This document shows positions 57,321 through 64,000 of a DNA stretch of 64,000 nucleotides, piece after piece (the first letter of the stretch is position 1; every line of letters begins with the position of its first letter). The position numbers and the translations under genes were made by a program. Below the pieces are notes generated by a model. It did not search any database. It had not been told where the DNA came from and was given only the letters and a program-made list of their open reading frames with translations. The stretch is from an uncultured Colwellia sp. (GTDB lineage: Bacteria; Pseudomonadota; Gammaproteobacteria; Enterobacterales; Alteromonadaceae), in assembly GCA_913061475.1 (NCBI GenBank), contig CAJXUN010000008.1, forward strand, positions 1 to 64,000, in the 5' to 3' direction.

Positions 57321-59229
57321 GATAGCTCACTTTATTACGGCCAGAATGTTTAGCCCTTAATAATTGCTCATCTGCAGCTTTTAGCAATGCCGAAAAACTC
57401 TCATAGTTTTGCTGACTAAAGGTTGTAATACCAATACTTACCGTCAATTGATTTATTTGCTGAGTCTGCCATTGTGCACGCTCAATATTTTGGCGCAGCC
57501 TTTGAGCGACTTCGAGTGCATCGTCATGCTCAGTATTTGGCAACAAGGCAATAAATTCCTCACCACCAAATCGCCCAAAGACATCACTATCACGCATTAA
57601 GCTTTGCCCATGAATGGCTATTTCTTTTAAGGCTTCATCGCCAATACTGTGACCAAATTGGTCATTAATTTTTTTAAAGAAATCAATATCTATCATACAA
57701 ACACTAAAGGCTTGTTGCTGTTGTTTTGACTGCAAAAAGTATTGCTCACCTAATTGCAGTAATCGCCGACGATTAGTCACTCCCGTTAAGCTATCAGTAC
57801 GTGTTGCTCTAATTAAATTTCTTTGCCCTTTAACCACTCGATATAAAAACCACGCCAGTATCAACAAACAAACCGCCAATAGTGCAACAAACACCTGACG
57901 ACTTTCAGTATCAAGGTTTAATTGCTGAAGCTGTAAATCTTGAATACGTTGATTTTTGTTTAAGATATTTCGTTGTCTTTGCGCGGTTTCACTTTGATAT
58001 TGTAATCTTAACTCATCAATTTCAGTGGTTTCTCGCGCTTCGTTGTAGGTTATCGACTTGGTGAAATATTGCTTCTGAATTTGATATGCCTTGTTGTAAT
58101 GACCTAAAGCATAATGTAATTTTGCTCTTAAAAAGAGAATATTAAGCTCACTAGTATCATAAATATCGCTGTCTTTATGCTCGAGTAATGCTTCCGCCTG
58201 CTCTAGATTCAGTAACGCTTCTTGATAACGCGCCATTTTTTCAAAAATATACGCTTTATCAATAAGGTACTGAAGTTTTACTAAATGCTGTTCAGCTTCT
58301 TTAACGTACTCACCTGCTAACAAAATATAGCGATAAGCATTTTCAGTATCACTATCATCTTTATTTAATAATGCCCAAGCTAAGCTACGATAAACACCAG
58401 CAATAAACTCATTACTGGTGTTTTCTTGAATTTCACTTTCTAACACACGATATACTGTAATAGCTTGTTCGTAGCGCTTTTGGTTAGCATGATTAATCGC
58501 TACATTGTGCAAACTATTTAGCGCATAATTATGCTTACCTGCATTCTTAAAGTGTTGATATGATTTTTGAAAATAATCATTTGCTTGGCTTTCTTCACCT
58601 AAATTTCCATACAAAATGCCTAATTCGCTATTAATGTCACCTAAAAGCGCCTCATCAGCGATAGAGTTTGCCAAAATTAAGGCATTATTGAGTGTAATAA
58701 GCGACTGTTTATAATCTTTTCTTAAATAAAATATCGCACCAATATTGATCAAACCACGCGCCGTTAATTCCTGATTATTCATTGAGCGAGCAACATCTAA
58801 ACCATTTTGATAAAATTGCACAGCACCATCAAAATCACCCAAGCTTTCTAACGAAAAGCCTTTAGTGTAAGCAAGTTCGGCAATAAATATACTCGGGTTA
58901 TTCAGTTGTTTTGCGAGTTTCAAGCCCTGCTCTGCTGCGGCAGAACTTAAGCTATAAAGTGCTTGATCGGCATAAGCTGAAGATTGAATGCGATAATAAT
59001 TTACTTGCTGAGTGATAGGTTGTGAGATTAGTTCGTCTTTATGAGCATTTAATAATAGTAATGCGGCTTTTGGATCGCGGTCATTAAGTTGTTCAGCCCG
59101 CAGTAGAAATGCGCTAAAGTCACTATCAGTAACAGACTGCAAAGCATTTGATTTACAAGATATTAACAATAAAAAGAACAGAATGACGCTAAAATTTTGA
59201 AAGATAAATTTTACAAAATTTTTCAACAA
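57313..59229 (-). CDS. Diguanylate cyclase with TPR-type sensor region
   Basis: 638 residues. The N terminus is hydrophobic with a possible lipobox (LLISC, Cys ~25). A series of TPR repeats (about 70-400; e.g. AELAYTKGFSLESLGDFDGA, LINIGAIFYLRKDYKQSL) leads to a coiled coil, a membrane helix (about 445-465) and a C-terminal GGDEF domain with FGRFGGEEFIALLP and an I-site RDSD. TPRs outside the membrane suggest protein or peptide sensing. Both lipobox and second helix would give an unusual double anchor. Confidence 0.92.
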   Translation of the reverse strand: MLKNFVKFIFQNFSVILFFLLLISCKSNALQSVTDSDFSAFLLRAEQLNDRDPKAALLLLNAHKDELISQPITQQVNYYRIQSSAYADQALYSLSSAAAEQGLKLAKQLNNPSIFIAELAYTKGFSLESLGDFDGAVQFYQNGLDVARSMNNQELTARGLINIGAIFYLRKDYKQSLITLNNALILANSIADEALLGDINSELGILYGNLGEESQANDYFQKSYQHFKNAGKHNYALNSLHNVAINHANQKRYEQAITVYRVLESEIQENTSNEFIAGVYRSLAWALLNKDDSDTENAYRYILLAGEYVKEAEQHLVKLQYLIDKAYIFEKMARYQEALLNLEQAEALLEHKDSDIYDTSELNILFLRAKLHYALGHYNKAYQIQKQYFTKSITYNEARETTEIDELRLQYQSETAQRQRNILNKNQRIQDLQLQQLNLDTESRQVFVALLAVCLLILAWFLYRVVKGQRNLIRATRTDSLTGVTNRRRLLQLGEQYFLQSKQQQQAFSVCMIDIDFFKKINDQFGHSIGDEALKEIAIHGQSLMRDSDVFGRFGGEEFIALLPNTEHDDALEVAQRLRQNIERAQWQTQQINQLTVSIGITTFSQQNYESFSALLKAADEQLLRAKHSGRNKVSYHE

Positions 59230-59360
59230 ACTTCGTGCCCCACAAACCCATACGATAAGTTACAAATTACAGTATAAAACGAATCAACCTGAACAATAAA
59301 CTGTTATTTGATGTCACTAAAAAATAAATCAACATAGCTTTTATTAATAACTTTTTTAAA

Positions 59361-59768
59361 CTATTTTTCAGTTACTTGCCAATAACTTGCTTCTATTTTG
59401 TGACCATCAGGGTCAATAACGAAACAGCCATAATAAGGTGTTCCGTATTCTGGTCTTACGCCCGGCGCACCATTACAACGTCCTCCCATTGCTAAAGCAC
59501 AACGATAAAATTCATCAACTTGTTGCTTGCTTAAGGCGACAAAACCAAAATGAACACCGTTGCCTGTTGTCGCAGGTAACTGGTCAAAAGGTTGTTGTAG
59601 CCAAAATTCTGGATATCCTTTGCCATAGGCGAGCGCATGGTCATATTCGCTAACTAAATCTATACTTAAGGTTGCTAGCACCGGCGTATAAAACGATTTG
59701 GCACGTGCTAAATCATTAGTACCAATAGAGGCATGGCATATACTGCGTAAGCGGCGGTGTTCAATCAT
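59361..59768 (-). CDS. VOC family protein (glyoxalase-like)
   Basis: 135 residues. Vicinal oxygen chelate fold: ICHASIGTNDLARAKSFYTPVLA at the start, GVHFGFVALSKQQVDEFY in the middle and YGCFVIDPDGHKIEASYW at the end, with His and Glu metal ligands. Substrate unknown; typical of small glyoxalase/bleomycin-resistance-like proteins. Confidence 0.88.
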   Translation of the reverse strand: MIEHRRLRSICHASIGTNDLARAKSFYTPVLATLSIDLVSEYDHALAYGKGYPEFWLQQPFDQLPATTGNGVHFGFVALSKQQVDEFYRCALAMGGRCNGAPGVRPEYGTPYYGCFVIDPDGHKIEASYWQVTEK

Positions 59769-59784
59769 AATTTTTCCTTAGAAA

Positions 59785-59820
59785 CAAAAAAAGGTACAGC
59801 GTTGTTAAACTATACCTTTT
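59785..59820 (-). terminator. Possible terminator of parE
   Basis: On the minus strand AAAAGGTA ... TACCTTTTTTT form a stem around a 16-base loop, followed by T residues. Rather weak stem; position about 65 bases after parE. Confidence 0.45.
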
Positions 59821-59883
59821 ATTAAAAACCTCGATAAACAAAACGGCTATCAAGTGAATGAGTTGTTTATTACACCTATTTAT

Positions 59884-61773
59884 CTAGGCTAATTCAACCA
59901 TATCACCCTTAGATTGTAGCCATTCTTTTCGATCGCCTGCACGCTTTTTAGATAACAACATATCCATCAATTCCATGGTTTCAGCATGCTCATCTACCGT
60001 CAATTGCACCAAACGACGAGTATTAGGATCCATGGTGGTTTCACGTAACTGCAACGGATTCATTTCACCTAGACCTTTAAAGCGTTGAACATTGACTTTA
60101 CCACGCTTTTTCTCTGCTTCGATGCGATCGATGATACCGTCTTTTTCGGCTTCATCTAAGGCGTAAAACACTTCTTTGCCGACATCTATACGATACAATG
60201 GTGGCATAGCAACATAAACATGCCCGGCTTGTACCAACGGTAAGAAATGCTGTGTAAACAGTGCGCAAAGTAAAGTCGCAATATGCAAACCGTCAGAGTC
60301 GGCATCGGCAAGAATACAAATTTTTCCGTAGCGCAAACCTGATAAGTCATCGGTATCTGGATCAATACCTAAAGCAACTGAAATATCATGAACTTCCTGC
60401 GATGCTAGAATTTGCCCAGAGTCGACTTCCCAAGTATTTAAGATTTTACCTCGTAGCGGCATAATCGCTTGAATTTCACGATCTCGTGCTTGTTTTGCAC
60501 TGCCTCCCGCCGAGTCACCTTCAACTAAAAATAGCTCCGTACGTAAAATATCTTGGCTACCGCAATCCGTTAATTTACCGGGTAGTGCGGGCCCTTGCGT
60601 GACCTTTTTACGAATAATTTTTTTGCTAGCACGTAATCGTCGCTGAGCGTTAGAAATGCAAAATTCTGCTAATGCTTCCGATATTTCAGTATGTTCATTG
60701 AGCCACAAACTAAAAGAATCTTTAACAACACCGGTTACAAATGCGGCACACTGGCGCGACGACAATCTTTCTTTAGTTTGCCCGGCAAATTGTGGATCTT
60801 CCATTTTTACCGATAAAATATAAGAACATTTATCCCAAATATCATCCGGTGTTAGCTTGACTCCTCGAGGCAGCAAATTTCTAAATTCACAAAACTCCCG
60901 CATTGATTCAAGTAAGCCTTGGCGTAAACCATTAACATGCGTACCGCCTTGCACCGTAGGAATTAAATTCACATAACTTTCGCCTACTGATTCACCGCCT
61001 TCAGGTAACCAGGTTACCGCCCAATCAGCGGCTTCATGTTGCGAGGTAAAGCTGCCAACAAATGGTTCTTCTGGTAAGCTTTCATAACCTTTAACCGACT
61101 CTTTTAAATAATCTACTAAACCATCTTCATAACACCATTGATATTTATTATCTTCGTTTTTATCGTGGAACTTTATTGTTAATCCCGGACAAAGTACGGC
61201 TTTCGCTTTTAATAGGTGGACTAATCGACGTGCTGAAAATTTAGCTGAATCAAAATATTTTTCATCCGGCCAAAACTTCACTCGTGTGCCGGTATTTCGA
61301 CGACCTACGGTGCCAGTTTCTCTTAACTCTTCGACTTTATGGCCACTTTCAAACGCCATTTCAAAAACTTTTCCATCACGTCTAACGGCAACGTCGACAC
61401 GTGTAGATAAAGCATTAACTACGGAAATACCAACGCCATGTAAACCACCAGAAAATTGGTAGTTTTTATTGGAGAACTTACCACCAGCATGTAACTTACA
61501 AAAAATCAGTTCTACGCCTGAAACCCCTTCCTCAGGATGGATATCAATAGGCATACCTCGACCATCATCAATAACCTCTAATGACTGATCTTTATCAAGA
61601 ATCACGGTAATATTTTGTGCATGCCCCGCTAACGCTTCATCAACAGAGTTATCGATAACTTCTTGACCTAAGTGATTAGGACGTGTTGTATCGGTATACA
61701 TGCCTGGACGATGGCGCACCGGGTCGAGGCCACTTAGGACCTCAATGGAGTCGGAATTATATTGTTCGCTCAT
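59884..61773 (-). CDS. parE: DNA topoisomerase IV subunit B
   Basis: 629 residues. GHKL ATPase domain (GMYTDTTRPNHLGQEVIDNS, DDGRGMPI, GGLHGVGISVVNAL), transducer domain, and TOPRIM with EGDSAGGSAKQARDR and DADSDGLHIATLL. Together with ParC it forms topoisomerase IV. It ends the conserved nudF-yqiB-cpdA-yqiA-parE block, 18 bases after yqiA. Confidence 0.97.
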   Translation of the reverse strand: MSEQYNSDSIEVLSGLDPVRHRPGMYTDTTRPNHLGQEVIDNSVDEALAGHAQNITVILDKDQSLEVIDDGRGMPIDIHPEEGVSGVELIFCKLHAGGKFSNKNYQFSGGLHGVGISVVNALSTRVDVAVRRDGKVFEMAFESGHKVEELRETGTVGRRNTGTRVKFWPDEKYFDSAKFSARRLVHLLKAKAVLCPGLTIKFHDKNEDNKYQWCYEDGLVDYLKESVKGYESLPEEPFVGSFTSQHEAADWAVTWLPEGGESVGESYVNLIPTVQGGTHVNGLRQGLLESMREFCEFRNLLPRGVKLTPDDIWDKCSYILSVKMEDPQFAGQTKERLSSRQCAAFVTGVVKDSFSLWLNEHTEISEALAEFCISNAQRRLRASKKIIRKKVTQGPALPGKLTDCGSQDILRTELFLVEGDSAGGSAKQARDREIQAIMPLRGKILNTWEVDSGQILASQEVHDISVALGIDPDTDDLSGLRYGKICILADADSDGLHIATLLCALFTQHFLPLVQAGHVYVAMPPLYRIDVGKEVFYALDEAEKDGIIDRIEAEKKRGKVNVQRFKGLGEMNPLQLRETTMDPNTRRLVQLTVDEHAETMELMDMLLSKKRAGDRKEWLQSKGDMVELA

Positions 61774-61791
61774 TTAATTATTCTGATAATC

Positions 61792-62376
61792 TTAGGCTGA
61801 ATATGATTGTAAATTAAAAAATAACGCTACGTTAGGCAGGATATTTTCATAGTCGATAAAACTATGATCGCCACCTTGTTCTATTACCAATTGGCAATGA
61901 CGGTATTTTTCAACGGCTTGTTGGTAATCTAACACTTCATCACCGGTTTGTACCATGACCAAGTAATTATTTTTAGAAATTTTTTCCTGTTCAAGCGCTT
62001 TTAGATCGACAATATGTTGATCTTTTATCTGATAGCGCTCTTGAGTATAAGGGTTTACTTGCTCACCGAGGTAAGCTTGCATTAAATCGAATGGCTTTAC
62101 CGCAGGGTTAATAAGTACTGCCTTTAACTGATATTTTTCAGCGAGGTAGCTAGCAAAGTAACCTCCTAATGATGACCCCATGACTAACCATGTGCTATTG
62201 CTTGCAAGCGCAATTATACTTTCAAGCTGTTTAATCGCGGCATTTGGCGAAGCAGCAATTTGTGGACAATGAAACTTAATATCAGGATAGTTTGAGGCAA
62301 AATACTGCCTAGTAAGCTCAGCCTTCGTAGATTGAGGCGAAGAATTAAAACCATGAATATACAACACATTTACCAT
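61792..62376 (-). CDS. yqiA: YqiA family esterase
   Basis: 194 residues, alpha/beta hydrolase. HGFNSSPQSTKA near the N terminus, nucleophile Ser in GSSLGGYFASYLAEKY, VLINPAVKPF, and catalytic His in GGDHSF; Asp in QTGDEVLDYQ. E. coli YqiA hydrolyses short acyl esters. Lies between cpdA and parE as in E. coli. Confidence 0.93.
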   Translation of the reverse strand: MVNVLYIHGFNSSPQSTKAELTRQYFASNYPDIKFHCPQIAASPNAAIKQLESIIALASNSTWLVMGSSLGGYFASYLAEKYQLKAVLINPAVKPFDLMQAYLGEQVNPYTQERYQIKDQHIVDLKALEQEKISKNNYLVMVQTGDEVLDYQQAVEKYRHCQLVIEQGGDHSFIDYENILPNVALFFNLQSYSA

Positions 62377-62401
62377 AATAAATCATATTCTCTAGTAAGA
62401 G

Positions 62402-63157
62402 TTAAACAAAAAATTCTTGGCTAGAGATAGATTCGTTTTTAGCCATAGTAAATAATCTATAACCTGCAGGTTGACCATTTGATTGAGCAGTCACTGAATT
62501 CGTATCAAATTGAATTGACGTTGCGGGACACGTATACAAATTGAGTGTTCTATCAGACAAGACTACAGGTAAGGTTAGTGCTTGATGAACATGGCCGCAG
62601 CCTAGTGCTTTTATCGAAGGAACTTGAGTTAAAAACTGTTGAAGTTCTGCTTTATTTTCTAAGCCATGACGGTCGATAAAATATCCAACGTCAACCGCAT
62701 GATGGTGCATTAATGCTAGTTGAGATTTATTTTTATCAATAGACGTCGCTATGGTATCTGCTTGTGCGCTATTAAAAATACCCGCAGGCGTAGCGCTTTT
62801 ACTTTCCAGTAGCAGCACTTGCCAATCATCGCTTTCTATTATCTTATCGTGGCAAAAAGGCGTCTGCGATAAATAACGTTTTAACAAAGCAGCATCATCA
62901 TGATTACCCGCAAGATAATAAACCGGCATCGTGATTTTACAGGCATCAAAGGCCTGAACAAAAAGCTGATAAGACGCTTCACTGTGATCTTGGGTTAAAT
63001 CTCCGGTAAATACCATCGCATCAATCATTGGCATTGCTTTTATTGCCAACAATACTTTAAGTAAGTTCTGATAAACATTTGCCTGGTGGTGCAAACCGTT
63101 AGGGTCAGCAAATAAATGGCTGTCACTAATTTGCGCTAGGATAAATTTTTTTGTCAT
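62402..63157 (-). CDS. cpdA: 3',5'-cyclic AMP phosphodiesterase CpdA
   Basis: 251 residues. Class III metallophosphoesterase motifs in order: ISDSHLF, FTGDLTQDHS, AGNHDD, LMHHHAV and GCGHVHQ. It hydrolyses cAMP and so tunes CRP-dependent regulation. Conserved position after yqiB (3-base gap). Confidence 0.93.
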   Translation of the reverse strand: MTKKFILAQISDSHLFADPNGLHHQANVYQNLLKVLLAIKAMPMIDAMVFTGDLTQDHSEASYQLFVQAFDACKITMPVYYLAGNHDDAALLKRYLSQTPFCHDKIIESDDWQVLLLESKSATPAGIFNSAQADTIATSIDKNKSQLALMHHHAVDVGYFIDRHGLENKAELQQFLTQVPSIKALGCGHVHQALTLPVVLSDRTLNLYTCPATSIQFDTNSVTAQSNGQPAGYRLFTMAKNESISSQEFFV

Positions 63158-63160
63158 AGC

Positions 63161-63619
63161 TTAAGATTTTTTAGCCAAATTTAAATGTACCTGACCAAGT
63201 TGCAAACATAACTGCAGCCATTCTTTTAAAAAATAGCTTACTTGTTGTTTTTCGTCAGGCAAATGCATCTTGTCATTAGGGTAGTCATAACGTGGCTTTA
63301 TTTGCTGTACATCTTGATTACTGATCACTTCAGCCACGCGAGCGTCATGATAAAGTCGAACCACCATTTTAGGACGAAAGAGCTCGGCTAAGTTATAGCC
63401 GTGAATATTGGTTTCTTGGTAAATTGTTACTAACGTCGTGTATTTAGTCACTTCATTAACTTTTACTCGGTAACTCAAAAAATCAGAGATAAAAAAACAA
63501 CGTTGCTCACCCACTTGCTCTCTATCAGCTAGAATACGTAACAGTAACATATAGTTGACCTCACATAAGGTCATTAATGTTGGTAAGTGGGGACGATATT
63601 TTTTCGCTGCAACAGACAT
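63161..63619 (-). CDS. yqiB: DUF1249 protein YqiB
   Basis: 152 residues, single DUF1249 domain (YRPHLPTLMTLCEVNYMLLLRI, FRPKMVVRLYHDARVAEV, DEKQQVSYFLKEWL). Function unknown, always found with nudF and cpdA. Begins directly after the nudF stop. Confidence 0.92.
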   Translation of the reverse strand: MSVAAKKYRPHLPTLMTLCEVNYMLLLRILADREQVGEQRCFFISDFLSYRVKVNEVTKYTTLVTIYQETNIHGYNLAELFRPKMVVRLYHDARVAEVISNQDVQQIKPRYDYPNDKMHLPDEKQQVSYFLKEWLQLCLQLGQVHLNLAKKS

Positions 63620-64000
63620 TTATTTCCAGCTTGCTTTAAGCTTATCAATATTTAGAGCTAACCATTGTAACGCAATAATCGTGGCAGCATTAGGGATCTT
63701 TCCTTCTGCAAGTAACTTTTCAGCGTCTTTACGGGCAACAACGTGTACTAAAATATCTTCACCTTCAGTTACTAAGCCATAAACCCCATTAACATTCTTG
63801 CTATCTACACTGGCACAATAAAGGTGAATACATTCACTCATGCCACCTGAGCTAGATAGATAATTCATCACTTTGGTTACCTTTTCCGGCACGACATCTA
63901 AATTAGCTTCTTCCTTTGCTTCTCTTATAGCAACGTCTAGTGGTGCTTCATTTTTTGAAAACATGCCAGCAATCAGTTCTAGTTGCCAAGGTCCGGTTTG
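63620..64000 (-). CDS. nudF: ADP-ribose pyrophosphatase NudF (5' part cut by window edge)
   Basis: The frame is open to base 64000, giving 126 C-terminal residues that begin QTGPWQLELIAGMF; an ATG at 63964 is internal to the domain and not the true start. The Nudix box reads G-x5-E-x7-REAKEEANL: G, E, REx2EE are all present, but the usual Gly after EEA is replaced by Asn. It cleaves ADP-ribose to AMP and ribose-5-phosphate. First gene of the block leading to parE. Confidence 0.9.
   Translation of the reverse strand, partial: QTGPWQLELIAGMFSKNEAPLDVAIREAKEEANLDVVPEKVTKVMNYLSSSGGMSECIHLYCASVDSKNVNGVYGLVTEGEDILVHVVARKDAEKLLAEGKIPNAATIIALQWLALNIDKLKASWK

Overview
The window is a stretch of chromosome from an AT-rich marine gammaproteobacterium of the order Alteromonadales, most likely a Colwellia/Thalassotalea-type organism. 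This rests on protein resemblance and gene order, not on a database search: a complete sodium-pumping NADH:quinone reductase operon with nqrM and apbE, a NhaD Na+/H+ antiporter, FabV, the block nudF-yqiB-cpdA-yqiA-parE, the block lysS-prfB-recJ-dsbC with fldB divergent, and the bolA...yajG...ampG neighbourhood. I saw no rRNA, tRNA, CRISPR array, prophage or intact insertion sequence.

Layout. 1-2592: 5' part of a large membrane sensor (minus strand), cut by the left edge. 2593-3398: intergenic, holding what reads as a decayed small lipoprotein gene. 3399-11528: a small outer-membrane barrel gene followed 18 bases later by a 2489-residue lipoprotein made almost wholly of Ig/PKD-like repeats with a cysteine-rich end; this is the most unusual locus here. 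11529-12715: non-coding or degenerate DNA. 12716-15795: nhaD and a divergent HupE/UreJ-like membrane protein. 15821-15973: three tandem 51-bp hairpin-forming repeats. 16053-23580: nqrM, apbE and nqrFEDCBA (all minus; transcription runs nqrA to nqrF). 24052-28529: fabV and a TRAP transporter operon whose leader carries two abutting hexanucleotide microsatellites. 28743-34460: bolA, alkB-like, rlmG, yajG, a cyclophilin, a small unknown gene, ampG and a coupled 56-residue membrane protein. 34635-36683: a YkvA-like protein and a DUF3667-like membrane protein. 36839-42338: lysS, prfB (with its programmed frameshift), recJ, dsbC. 42609-44470: fldB and srmB. 45032-49084: a FecR-like regulator and a TonB-dependent receptor without a neighbouring sigma factor gene. 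49114-52932: yaaA, transaldolase, two small unknowns and an EAL protein. 53632-61773: parC, two overlapping GGDEF genes, a VOC protein and parE. 61792-64000: yqiA, cpdA, yqiB and nudF (cut by the right edge).

How they fit together. The sodium theme is strong: Na+-NQR pumps Na+ out, ApbE attaches FMN to NqrB and NqrC, NqrM is needed for assembly, and NhaD exchanges Na+ for H+. TRAP transporters of this type are normally driven by the Na+ gradient. Several genes point to surface and second-messenger control: three c-di-GMP proteins (two with GGEEF, one EAL), a periplasmic-binding/Cache sensor, a TonB-dependent receptor with FecR, and the giant surface lipoprotein. The remaining blocks are ordinary housekeeping genes in conserved gammaproteobacterial order.
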